From Capsaspora owczarzaki ATCC 30864 (taxonomy: Eukaryota; Opisthokonta; Filasterea): a stretch of 64,000 nt of DNA. The position numbers were made by a program, and so were the translations under genes. Positions 1 through 16,586 of this stretch are shown here, piece by piece. The notes under the pieces were generated by a model. It ran no database searches, had not been told where the DNA came from, and saw only the letters and a program-made list of their open reading frames with translations. Numbering within the stretch: the first letter of the stretch is position 1; each line of letters starts with the position of its first letter. The stretch spans positions 633,131 to 697,130 of the forward strand of contig NW_011887308.1 in the NCBI RefSeq assembly GCF_000151315.2. The letters run 5' to 3'.

Positions 1-798
1 GAATGTCGTTGTTGCATTTCTCGCGACTTTGGCAAGGTGGGCTCGACCTGGGCACACGCGATTAGGCACCACTATGCGCTCGATGAAGTGGAGCCGAGCG
101 CACGTCATCGTTGAGGCGGCAGCAGGAGCACGCCAGACTGAGACTCCCCCGAACGTGTCGTCAGATTGGCGTTCTTTCTTCCCCGCACACCCCTTCACTC
201 TCCATCTCGCTATCTCACGCTTCTTGAATGGACCTCCATTGATACCAACCATATGGTTGCACACCCCTTCACTCTCCATCTCGCTCCATCTCACGCTTGC
301 CAATACGACGAAAAGGAACACCGCGTTTACTTCTTCAAGTCGGGCAAAATCGAGGTCTCCCATCTCGGATCGGTCGCGCGCTCCCATGGACTCGGTCGCC
401 TGCTGCGAGAGCTGAAGGAAGCGCTTGTTCAGAAAGTGGCGCTTGCTATCCAGCACGCTGCGTCGGCTGCTTGTGCCTGGCATTTGTTGCTGGGTTGGAA
501 TTCAAGAATGGCAAAATCACAAAATCAAGAGTGCGCAGGTTTTGCATTTGGAAAGTGCCATTTCCACGCTGTACGTCAGTCAGGTTGGTGACAAAGTAAA
601 GTAGATCTAAGGGCTTCATTGAGGCACACGAGTCGGTTGTTTCCACAAACAAATCCTCTGGGAACATCGAATGCATCGTTTATCATCCTCCGGACTGGTC
701 CATCCTTGACGCTTTGATCGCATGCAAGAAGCAAATTTACTCAACCAACCCAGACACCGCACTCGTGCACAACAGCTCCCCCAATGGCAAACAAACTC
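1..798 (+). other. No assigned gene; weak coding candidates
   Basis: I cannot assign a gene here. Two plus-strand stretches look mildly protein-like. One, about 300-430, reads in part YDEKEHRVYFFKSGKIEVSH. The other, about 614-760, reads in part IEAHESVVSTNKSSG and then YHPPDWSILDAL, and sits after a possible acceptor. They could be exons of a gene that enters from the left, but no family was recognised and no joined reading frame could be fixed. The second would run antisense into the fumarase 3' end. A direct repeat of about 38 bp (185-222 and 259-298) with unit GCACACCCCTTCACTCTCCA and following bases also lies here. Confidence 0.25.
185..298. repeat. Direct repeat, two copies 74 bp apart
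   Basis: The stretch that starts at 185 recurs at 259 with small differences: CTATCTCACGC in the first copy and CTCCATCTCACGC in the second. Both copies are pyrimidine-rich. No function is evident. It may be a local duplication. Confidence 0.6.
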
Positions 799-3718
<2,920 letters not shown>

Positions 3719-4100
3719 GGAGTTTCGATGAATGCGGCGAATGGACCAAGCCGCCACGTTGACTCTTGCTGCTGCCGTCGCGGCAGAGACGTCGATCAGA
3801 GAGATCGGGGTTGGAGCACGAGGCAAACACCTCAGTTCGCAAAGGTGAGCTGTGCAGGCGTTCAGCGTTCGCGTTCTTGTTGCGAGCATTTATTGCGACG
3901 ATGAAACAATTCAAAAAAAGAAAAGCCACACTTTTGGCAAGTAAATAGATCAAAAACGAGTGACCTGGCACTTGTTGACCATATCAGAGTCCAAAAAACA
4001 ACAACAACATCAACAACAACATCCCAATCCCAGATCGAATCAGCTCGTTCATCGAAAGCTCACTTGGTCGACGTCCTCCAAACACAAAAGTGTTACACTT
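3719..4100. other. Spacer between fumarase and transporter
   Basis: This holds the likely fumarase 5' region and the transporter 3' flank. A short CAACAACAACATCAACAACA stretch occurs near 3998-4021. No gene is seen. Confidence 0.4.
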
Positions 4101-6025
4101 TTAAACACGGGTGCTCTCGCGGCGAGCCTTGGGAGAGGTGGCCTTCTTGAACTCGCTGGTGACCTCATCGATGGTGCGGTTCTTGGTCTCAATGACAAAG
4201 AACCACACGAAAGCGGTGAAGATGGCGGCCAGGAACATGTAGGGCAGGAAGACGTACGAGTCGAGGCCCGACTTGAGGAAGCGGAAGGTGACCATGACCA
4301 CAAAGTTGGCGAGCCAGTTGATGACGACAGAAAGAGACATGGCGTTGGACTTGTACTCCATCGGGAAGATCTCGGCAATCACAATCCACGGCACGGGGCC
4401 GGGGCCAATGGCAAAGAAGAGCACAGTCATGATGGTGGAGACGATTGACAGGTAGCTCAAGTTGGAAACGTCGTGCATGTAAATGTACGAGATGGACAGG
4501 AGCAGGTATGCCACAGTCATGCCGCTGAAACCGACAATGAGCAACGTGCGGCGACCGAAACGAATCAGCAGGCCGACGGCCACGATCGTCAGAATGACGT
4601 TAATGGCGCCGAGAACGCAGGTGATCATGTCCGAGTCATCGACGCCAGCATCCTCGAAGATTTCAGTGGAGAAGCTAAAGACGGCATTGATACCCGTCAG
4701 CTGCTGTGCGAGCTGGAGACCCACGCCCACAAACACTTGGCGGCTCACAGCAGGCTTGAACAGGTCGAGGAACGGAGGTTGAACCATCGCGCGAGCGGTT
4801 TCGACTTCATGGGCAATCTCCAACGCTTCGGGGCCAATGTCAACGCCGCGACCACGCAGTTTGGTCAAGACGGCGCGCGCAGCTTCGCTGTTACCCTTGG
4901 AAAAGAGATACGCTGGGGTGTCGTCCAGGAAAAAGAGCGACAAAGACGTGGCAGCAGCAGGGAAGACCACCATACCCAGCAGCCAGGGCCAGCCAGAATC
5001 GGTTCCGAGAATCGACGAAATGCCAAGCACCTCGGCAACCAGAATGCCGACAGTGATGGCCAGCTGATTCAGCGTTCCCAGGGCACCGACCAAGCGGAGC
5101 GGAGCGTTTTCTTGAATGTACATGGGCACGACGAGCGTTCCGACACCTGGCGCAACAAGCGAGACAACAACGAAACCAAGAACAAAACAAAAGGGGGGGG
5201 GAAGGGGGCAGGCAAAGGTGAGCACAAGCGAGAGAAGAACAAGAAAAAAAAATCAAAACTCTTTGGTACTGACCGCTTGCAATACCGACAAAGAAACGAC
5301 CCGCCGCAATCATGCCCCAAGAGGTCGCGAAGGCGAGGAGGCCGCCACCCAAAAAGTAAATGACGGCGTTGAGCATGAGTGTTGGCTTACTGCAAAGTAG
5401 AGCAAAAAACAACAAAATAAAACAAAACCGCGAAGAGCGGAGGTTGAGCATCAACGACGCATGGTCTTTCGGGGGCGAACAGTGAGCAAAGCAACCACTC
5501 ACCGGCCGATGCGTTCAACGGGCCAACTGGCACCAAGGGCGCCAATCAGACCACCGATGCAAAAGATGGACACGCAAACCGACCATTCAAAGTCGTTATA
5601 GAGAATGGGGAATTCTCTTTCAAGGGGCTGCATTGGGAAAAAAAAAAGGGAGCATTGGGTGAGCGTTGTCCTGATGATTAAGGAAAACAACTTGAGCAAC
5701 AGATTCAAGTCTCTTACAAATTGAGCGTTGCTGATGACACCAATGTTGTAGCCATAGATGAAGGCAGAGCAGCAAGCGGCGGCCACTGACGCTGCGAGAC
5801 GTAGCGTGAATGCGCCATACTGCAACGGAACGAGATATACAGGTTGCACAATGCGTGAGTGTGTGAGCAAAGATGAATGACAGCGAGCGAAGACGAGGTA
5901 ACGAAAAAACACAAACCGAAAAAAAAAAACGAAAAAAAAAAAACGTGAGTCACACCTTTGACACCGACGTGAGCGTGAGCCCCGCTGTCTGCCCATTGCA
6001 CTCGCCACTCCCCCCCCATCTCCAT
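4101..6025 (-). CDS. MFS sugar transporter (GLUT/HXT type)
   Basis: A 12-helix hexose-type transporter of the plasma membrane or an internal membrane. Exons on the minus strand are 5819-5718, 5627-5503, 5389-5274 and 5146-4101 (stop 4101-4103), all with GT-AG introns and matching phase. Family marks are YGYNIGVIS in helix 1, ERIGRKPTL after helix 2, PMYIQENAP, QQLTGINAVF, RFGRRTLL, GPGPVPWIVIAEIFP and the terminal ETKNRT. The first exon is unsure. One option is 6025-5954 (24 codons, donor GTGACT). The other is 6898-6734, which starts MSDDHHDDDDHHDDH, has a good GCC-ATG-A context and also ends in phase 0. The product would be 486 or about 517 residues. The substrate cannot be told from sequence; glucose or another hexose is an inference. 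Confidence 0.9.
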
Positions 6026-7277
6026 GCATCCGTCGTACTGTAGCCACACACACACACACACGGTGTCCTGCGCCTGACCAGCCCCAGCTCAGCTGTCGCA
6101 CCGGTGGATTTGATTTTCGAATGATGCGGGTTTGTAGGATTGGAACAAGGAAAAAGAACCGCCGAGTTTAGTCAAGTAAGGTCCCGCACAGTGTGCGCTT
6201 CCCCAGCGTGGTGCGTATGGGTGTGCGTAGTGTGTTTCGCTCAAAACCCCCTTGCTTCCGGCCTCTTGTCTGTGTCTCAGAGTCGTCCTCCGAACAAGAC
6301 AGACGAACGAGCAACCAAAAAAAAAAAAAAAAAAAAAAAAAAACGAAAAAAAAAAAAAATAGCTCGCAAGTGGCTGAGTCGCTGGTTCTGGCGTGCGCAT
6401 GTGCCTGGTCTTGTGGGATCAGCCAGAATCACGCCCCCACCTCAATGCACGCCTCAGTACACACCTCGACCTTCAGTTGCCATTCCACTGCTCAAGGGCC
6501 CCCGATAGCAATAAATAGGGGCAAGAGAATGGTGAAATGCGCGCATTTCGATAAAAAATAAAAAATAAAAAATTAAATTTTTTGTTTTTAACTTTGCAGA
6601 GAAGCGAGCCAAGATGAGAACGGCATCGCAGACGGGTGTACAGAGCGAGTGAGCGCGATTGGAATGGGCGAGTGCGAGGGGGGGGGTGCGTGGGTGCGTG
6701 GGTGAGTGTGAAGCAGGAGCGAGAGGGGCGTACGGTGTCCGGGAGCGGCGCAGAGCCAGGTGCAGAGAGCGAAGCCTTCGCTTGGGACGCGCGGGGGATT
6801 AGTGGGTCGGACGAGCGTTGCTTGGGGGCCGAGGCTGCCTGGGGCGCGGCAGGGTGATCGTCGTGGTGATCGTCGTCGTCGTGGTGATCGTCACTCATGG
6901 CAGAAAGAGAGAGCGAGCGAGCGAGAGAGAGAGAGATCAAAGGAGTGAGTGAGATCCAAGAAACGTGAAACAAGCAGACTGCATCTTACCTCACCGCAAA
7001 AACCTCACCTTCAACTTTGCGCACTTTCGGCATCACACATCGCATCATCCTTCAAGCCATTTGGCCCGTAACAGATAGCTTGAAAGCACGCGAGTGATTT
7101 GCAGCAATTTGCATTGAGTGTGATGGTTGTTGTTTTGAAGAAGCGAGATCAATTGATGCACGTTATGGCGTCGGAAAAGAAGTTGCTGACGACAATGCGA
7201 ACCCCACAACTGAGAGCTCGATTCAAAACCAAAACAAAAAAGCCAGTCGTTTTCTCTTTGAGCATACTGTTTGAAAG
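6026..7277. other. Divergent spacer between transporter and HELLS
   Basis: An intergenic region of about 1.25 kb, head to head between the transporter (-) and HELLS (+), so it should hold both promoters. It contains a CA run near 6048-6061, a poly-A tract at 6317-6359, AT-rich sequence at 6549-6595 and the alternative Asp/His-rich first exon of the transporter (6898-6734, minus). No other gene is seen. Confidence 0.5.
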
Positions 7278-10227
<2,950 letters not shown>

Positions 10228-10356
10228 AGAAGCTGTAAAGAGGGCTTCATTTTGTCAAAAAAAAAAAATACACAAAGTCTTTCTGGATTGATGTTGATAC
10301 AGTATTTGCCTCTCAAAAGCACACTGCAATGTCAAGCGGAAGATCACTTGAAATCG

Positions 10357-11158
10357 TTATGTGGTCTTTCGGATTTGCTGGTTGACGAGGTCTTGTGCTC
10401 GCGGTGCGCCTGCTCGTGAACGTGAAGGAACAAAACAAAAAAAAAAGGACAAACCAGGGTTCAATGCCAGAATGTCAATAGCGACGAAACTGCCCTGCGC
10501 CAGCACAGCCACATCCCCCCGGGGTGGTGATGCGACATTCAAACAAGCACTGAGATTTTCGTACTGAGTGCATTCTGAACCGATTGAGCAGTGATGTCGA
10601 GCGAGTTTTGTTCGTGAGCACCATAGCTTGCGCCAGACGTCGGGTTGTGAGGACCGCACCAAACCTACAAAGGCGAGCAATAAAATCCATCGCGTTTGAG
10701 TACTTGTTTGGCACAAAGTGATTGTTCACACCAGCTTTTGAAACACACAGGAAAACGAAGGGAAAAAAAAGAAAAAAAAAAGAAAAAAAAAAGAAAGGAA
10801 AAGAATTTGGCTCAAACACACAAACGACGCAATGGTTGCAATGTTTGGCGACTTTGTAGTTACCTTGTCATTGGTGTACTTGTAGTTGGACACGTTCAGC
10901 GGCCAGGTGCAGCCGGGCTGGGAGCATCTGCACAGAGACAGAAAAAGGTGAGCTTGAAGCCATACTGTTGCATCCACATTCTTTCATCGCCTCGCAACCC
11001 CCATCATGGTCGACGGCGCGCACCACCAGCAAGCAAGACTAGGCTTACTTGAAGCAGCTCTTGTGGAAGACTTCGACGTTGCGGGGAGGCCCGACGGTGA
11101 TGGCCTCGAGCTGGTAGACGGTCTTCTCGCAGCGAGCACACTTGCCAACAGATGCCAT
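10357..11158 (-). CDS. Small single-LIM-domain protein
   Basis: A 108-residue protein of one LIM zinc finger plus a short tail. Four exons on the minus strand were reconstructed: 11158-11049, 10927-10864, 10664-10565 and 10409-10357. The phases give one open frame. Zinc ligands follow the LIM plan: CARC, then HKSC in exon 1; CSQPGC in exon 2; and VWCGPH at the start of exon 3. The tail reads ITAQSVQNALSAPRAQDL and ends NQQIRKTT. LIM proteins of this size are usually adaptors for actin or signalling partners; the partner here is unknown. The second intron has long poly-pyrimidine runs. The gene is tail to tail with HELLS, with stops about 130 bp apart. Confidence 0.85.
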
Positions 11159-11485
11159 TCTTGGTAAGTATCGCAAACAACGGGAATCGATGTGGAAGTA
11201 GAGTGAGCATCCGGTTTGGCACGAGCTGGGTTCAGTGAATGCAAAGTCAAAGCCAATGTTGGAGAAAAGCCGATTGTTGGTTGTTTTGATATTTTTCTGA
11301 TTGAGACAAAGAGACAAAACGGAATAACAAAAAGCATGCAAGCACAAACATACACGAGCAACAACAGCAAGCCAGAAACAACAAGACATATTAACAAGAA
11401 AGAAAGAAAGAAAAAAAAAACAGTCAACGGACAAAATGAAGAGAAAACAAAGATTCGACAGTAATAGAAAACGGTTAAGAAACAT

Positions 11486-12992
11486 TCACATTACACGGAT
11501 CGAAGGCATGGGCCCGCACATAGACTGCTGGAACTGCACAACCGTAGTGCGCAGTTGGGCACGCACTTGGGTTCGAGTGGTGGCAGGGCTGCCGAGAGCG
11601 CAGGCAGCGACAGTGGCGGCAGTGGATCGGGCAAACTGAGCGAGAGCCTTTCGGTTGTCGGGGTTGACAAAGAGCCAGTCAGCCTTGGCAATGGTGAAGA
11701 CGACAACAGTGTTGGCACGGGTGGCGGCAGGGAGCAGTGGGTAGGCCTCGACCAGGGTTCGGACGTGCTCCTCGGACGAGCACCACACGTGCAAAATTTG
11801 CTTGCTCCAGTTCTCGAGCGAGTTCAGGTTGGCGTTGACGATACCGTTGAGCTTCTTGCTCAGGAGCTTGTGGGCGTCGTCGAGGGTGAAGGCGCGGTTG
11901 AAGTTCATGGCGCGGGTGACGGAGACACCGACGAGCGAGCCAAACATCCGGCACGTGTAATCGGTGATGGACCCGCCGTGGGGGAAGTATCGGACCTCCA
12001 TCTCAGTCTTGTGCAGGGTCGCGCCAAAGCAGCGGTTGATGACTTCGAAGGACAAGACCTCAGACTCGACGGACGAGCCACCGGCGTTGGGGCAGTCGCG
12101 GATGCGTCGGGCGGACTCGGAGAGCTGCATCCGGCGGTAGTCGCGGAAGGGGTCAAACCAGGTGACAACAAGACCGGCTTCCTCGTTCGACGAGACGACA
12201 CGCTGCATGTAGGCAATGGACGCAGTGTCGACAGGGACTTCGAGCGAAAAGTTCTCGGACAAGTGCACGCGGTTGGTGGTCGTGTTGCTGATGTTGATGT
12301 TGTTGGTGTTGGTAAAATCGGCAGTCGGGGTAACGGTGGTAGAGGCGGTGCGTTGGGTAACAGTAGTTTGGGTGCTCACATGACGGTTGGTGGTAGTAGT
12401 AGTAGTGGTTGTGGTATTAACTTGTAGTTTTGATGGGTGGGTTGGGGGTGCGGGAAGCGAGTCGGATTCAAGGGAGAAGATGGTAGCCCGGGCCGTCAAT
12501 AGCGCCATCACCGGAGGCGTCGGCAGAGTCGCCACAGCCGTCGCTGGACTCGGAGAGCGAGCCAGAGCCAGAACCGGTGCAGGTGGAGTCGGCCATGTCG
12601 ACGGAGGCGTTGGTGTTCTTGTTGTTGCGGGCGTTGTTGTTGTTGTTGTTGTTGTTCGAGGCAGATTCGAACGACGACGCTGAGATCGCCGACTCGAGTG
12701 ATGATGCTTTGGAATGAGCAATGCGACGACGGTTGGTACGGAGAGCGTTGAAACCGCGAGCTGATAGCTCAGACTTGGCACTCAAGGCCGACAAGGTCCC
12801 GACCGACGGGGTCAATCCGGACGCCAGCGCAAAGGCCAGCGCGGTGGTCGAAGGGCTCGCAGCATTGTTCTTGTTCATCGTGTTCCTCTTGGACTTTTTG
12901 TTGTTGATCTTCTTTTGAAACTTGGACTTGACATTGTACACGTTACGCTTGTTGCGTATCCTCAATGCGGTGTTTGCAGCCCTGAAGTACAT
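11486..12992 (-). CDS. Unidentified Ser/Asn/Thr-rich protein with conserved-looking C-terminus
   Basis: Two exons, 12992-12512 and 12420-11486, are joined by a 91-bp GT-AG intron in matching phase and give 471 residues. Without this splice the two frames look like shadows of each other. The first about 220 residues are basic, then rich in Ser, Asn and Thr (poly-Asn near 12640, poly-Thr near 12400). From about residue 240 the composition is globular: VVTWFDPFRDYRRMQL, SEVLSFEVINRCFGATL, a KTEME segment, TDYTCRMFGSLVGVSVTRAM, then ENWSKQILHVWC and VVVFTIAKADWLF. I could not name the family. The E...TDY...GVSVTR order loosely recalls a PD-(D/E)XK nuclease-like core, which is speculation. The gene is divergent from cathepsin B. 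Confidence 0.7.
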
Positions 12993-14064
12993 TTTTTGTT
13001 TTCTTGTGGTTGTTGTGGTTGTTCAGAAAAAAAAAATGACGAAATCCGGACTGCGCGGTTACGAAATGGTGGTAAGCTTGAAAAGCGACAGGGCTGCTTC
13101 TTTCGAGGGGGAGGCGGGGAAGCGAGTGGTTGGGACGAAGGCAGGGTCAACTCTGAGCTCTGTGTGTGGTGTGGCTCAGACGCTGTGTTCTTGGCGCCGC
13201 TTCTTCGTTGCAGTAGTCAGCAGGGTTGTCGAAATAGACACAAGACTGAGCTTTGTTGCTTGTTTTGGGCGAGGGCTATTTGAATGCAATTTGGTGTCTG
13301 ACGCAATGTTTGAAAAATCAAACACCGAAACTGATGATGTCATTTTGTGTTGTTGTCGTTTCCAGCAGCTTCTATTTCGTGGTCGGATCTGAGCTGGCAA
13401 CTCGGCAGCGATGAGCACTCAGTGTGGGTTTGATTGTGTGTTTTTGTGGCACGGCAGAGAAGGGGGTGGGGTGGGGCGCGGAGGATGGCGATGCGGGGAT
13501 GAATGCGTTTGTTTTAGCGCAAATCGAGTTCGCTGCCGATTGACGTGTTGTCGGCGACTGCGCAGACCGAGTGCGTGTCATGTCTTGCTTTTGCTCTGTC
13601 TTTAGGTGTGCATTCAGCGCCCAAAGCGAGCCATCTGCCACGGGGATATGACGAGATGCAGGTGAGGTGACGGGTGAAGTTTTTTTTTTTTTCGTTGTTC
13701 GTTTATTTTGCCTTTTTGGCCCTTCGATCGCCATCCTACCCCCAATAATCTTCGCAGGTGCCCTCGCAGCTCACTCAAGCGCAGTGATGACTTGCTCTGG
13801 TTTTCGTTGCCGTTCATTTTGAGCGTTGAGTTGTTGTTTGCAACATTTCTATCGATTTGTTGAGTTTTTTTTTTGCTTTCGTCCATTGTGGATTGCCAAG
13901 ACAACCCTCGTTACCCGCGTATTGACAACACATGCTCGTGCACTGCTTCTGCTTTTATTGGATGACTATTCCGAATTTCATTTCACCCTTTCATCCTTCT
14001 GACTTCCAAATGCAGAGCTTGAGCTCAAACTCTCAGTCTTTATCTTTTCTTCCCTCTTGTGACG
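12993..14064. other. Intergenic, no gene seen
   Basis: About 1.07 kb between the divergent unknown gene (-) and cathepsin B (+). Minus-strand open frames at 13372-13734 and 13614-13904 show no recognisable domain and read like spacer sequence. Poly-T runs lie near 13681 and 13866. Confidence 0.4.
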
Positions 14065-14423
14065 ATGCGCACTTTCGCTTGCCTCGCTCTTCTCGCTCTG
14101 CTCGCCACCGCGGCGACTGCCGTGCCCGTCGACCCCATCGGCGACATGGTCGACCACATCAACAGCCTCAAGACCACCTGGGTTGCCGAGCGCCCCACCC
14201 GCTTTGGCTCCTTCGACGAGGTTGCCCGTCTCTGCGGTGCCCTCGAGACCCCCGAGGACCAGCGTCTTCCCCTCAAGGTTGCCCCCATCGCCGAGGCCAT
14301 CCCCGACACCTTCGACTCGCGCACCAACTGGCCTGCCTGCCCCACCATCAAGGAAGTCCGTGACCAGGCAAGTTCACACAGTGGAGGATGAAAACGAAAA
14401 AAACAAAGAAAAAAAATGTCACG

Positions 14424-14459
<36 letters not shown>

Positions 14460-15870
14460 CGGTTCTGTTGAGTTGCGAGTCATGATGCTCTCCTGCTACA
14501 GTGTGACGAGCGTGTGGCTGTGGTTCTTTGAGCTCGGCGTTTGTTGCAGTCAAGCAGCACAACAGCAAAACAGCAACAAACAGCCACATCAAACACAGCC
14601 ACCTTAAAAAAAAAAAAAAATCTTTGAATAATTTGATGAGTCTCATGTGACTCACACCTCATGACATTGCTTTTTTTAAAATGGCCAACCTTACGACGCA
14701 CTAACTAGTTTGCCTTGTTTGCCCGTGACTTTGCTTGCCTCTGCGCATTCTTTCCTCTTTTGCATTTTTTTTTTGTTTTTTTTTTTTTTTGGTTTCCGCG
14801 TCCTCCTCTCGTCGGTCTGCGCATTCGATGCGAATAGTCTGCTTGCGGCAGCTGCTGGGCTTTCGGTAACGCCTTTTTGCGCAATGCCGCGCGTGCTTTG
14901 AAGTGTGGAAGAGGGCCAAAAGCTCACCCTTTTGTGATGTTTGCTTCCATGCGTTATTAGGCGCCGTCGAGTCCATGTCCGACCGTATCTGCATTGCCTC
15001 CAACGGTATGTCCTCTCTCAACCATGTCCTTGCTCGTTGTTGTTTCGTTTTTATGCCGCATGTCTGACTTTTTGTTGCTTTTTTTGTTGCTTTTTTTTTT
15101 TGTTTTTTTTTTGTTTTGTTTTTTGTTTCTTTCCTTTCAGCCACCAAGATCGTCCGTCTCTCCGCTTCCGACCTCCTCTCGTGCTGCACCTCGTGCGGTG
15201 ATGGTTGCGACGGTGGCCAGCTTGGCCCGTCCTGGGACTACTACAAGAACAAGGGCATTGTGACTGGCTACCTCTACAACACCACTGGCTACTGCAAGCC
15301 CTACGACTTCCCCGCTTGCGCCCACCACGAGGCCAGCCCCGGTATGCATGTTCTGCCTTGATATTTGGGGGGGGAGGGGTGTTTGTTTTCTCTGTTGCTT
15401 TCCTCTGTCACTCACTCTTCTCGAAAACAACAACAACAAAAAACCCAGACTACCCCGACTGCCCCTCCACCGACTACAGCACCCCCAAGTGCACCAAGTC
15501 CTGCGTTGCCGGCTACACTGCCAACACCTACACTGCCGATCTCCACTACGGCCAGTCCAGCTACTCTGTTGGCCGCACTGACGCTGCCATCCAGACCGAA
15601 ATCCTCAACCACGGCCCCGTTGAGGCTGCCTTCACTGTCTACTCTGACTTCCCCACCTACCGCAGCGGTGTCTACAAGCACACCTCCGGCTCCGTCCTCG
15701 GTGGCCACGCCATCTCGATCGTCGGCTGGGGCACTGAGTCTGGCTCCCCCTACTGGCTTGTCAAGAACTCGTGGAACCCCTCCTGGGGCGATGGCGGCTT
15801 CTTCAAGATCCTCCGCGGTGACTGCGGCATCAACAACGATGTTGTTGGTGGCCTTCCCAAGCTCGCCTAA
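14065..15870 (+). CDS. CTSB: Cathepsin B-like cysteine protease
   Basis: A papain-family (C1) lysosomal or secreted protease of 332 residues. The start ATG at 14065 opens a signal peptide ([19 protein letters not shown]). Exons are 14065-14367, 14838-14865, 14961-15005, 15141-15341 and 15449-15870. The propeptide lies in exon 1, which ends TIKEVRDQ. The catalytic cysteine motif [10 protein letters not shown] comes from a 28-nt micro-exon. The cathepsin B occluding loop is visible as [14 protein letters not shown], with the paired His. The catalytic His is in [11 protein letters not shown] and the Asn in [11 protein letters not shown]. Intron 1 (14368-14837) begins GCAAGT and so is a GC-AG intron; the other introns are GT-AG. 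The occluding loop predicts dipeptidyl-carboxypeptidase as well as endopeptidase activity. Confidence 0.95.
14838..14865 (+). other. 28-nt micro-exon with catalytic Cys of cathepsin B
   Basis: This sits between AATAG at 14833-14837 and GTAAC at 14866. It supplies SACGSCWAF plus the first base of the next Gly codon. Without it exon 1 (phase 0) cannot join exon 3 (phase 1) in frame, and the protein would lack its nucleophile. The preceding donor is CAG|GCAAGT, a textbook GC-type donor. Confidence 0.88.
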
Positions 15871-16586
15871 GCGATTTTCCCGCAATTTCGCTTGAATCTG
15901 CCTTTTGCTCTCCGAGGGCCCCCCCCTTTTTTTTTTGTCTCGTTGTCTTTTTCATCAAATCTCGTCGGTCTCTGCTCTCTTGTTGATTTGATTTGTTGAG
16001 TTTTGAAAAGAAGCGAAATTGACAAAATTGAGCAAAGTGATGAAGGTTTGACAGTTTTTTTTTTTTTGAAACCAAAAGCAGCGTGAGGCTTTCCCCCCCC
16101 CCCAACACACACACAACTTCAACGATAGTGCTCCGACAGACGTTTTCTTGGGGGTCGGCTTGCTCGCGTAGATTTGGCGAGAGAGTGTCGAGCGAGTGCG
16201 CGGCCGTCTTCTGCAGGGAGCGGAGATGGCGAAACGGACGATCGGCGTTGTGCTATTTCAGCAACTCGTCGGCCGCCCTTCCCCGCTGCCCCCTCCGCTG
16301 ACAACAACCACGGCAACAACCATCACGACTTGATCTCTCACCCAGTACTAGTGTCGGAAGGAGGACTGCACCGGTTGCTTGTGACATTGACTGGTTTTTG
16401 GCGGGTTTTTTGTATTTGTATTTTTTTTTTTTGAAAAACGGTTTGAAACACTTTCCGATTCACTCACTTTCGAACCTTAAACGCGCTCTCTCAGTCCTTC
16501 TCCTCACAGTCAAGGCTGCTCTACACGGGGACTCGTATCACAGCAACAAGACAAAAACCGGGGATACATATCACATCTGCTCGAAA
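15871..16586. other. Intergenic between cathepsin B and WRAP73
   Basis: About 0.7 kb with the cathepsin B 3' flank and the WRAP73 upstream region, both on the plus strand. Poly-T (15928-15939, 16054-16065), C-run and CA-rich stretches are present. No gene is seen. Confidence 0.4.

Noticed and set aside
10475-10819. Direct continuation of the LIM protein as NNHFVPNKYSNAMDF
   Set aside because: It lacks the last LIM cysteine and needs a wrong phase. The acceptor at 10665 gives VWCGPH, which completes the zinc site.
11486-12781. A single uninterrupted 431-codon reading of the unknown gene
   Set aside because: Its first third reads as a shifted frame. A 91-bp GT-AG intron joins the S/N-rich upstream frame to the downstream frame in phase and gives a more natural protein.
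13372-13904. Two minus-strand open frames as a small gene
   Set aside because: No domain, weak splice signals and spacer-like composition.
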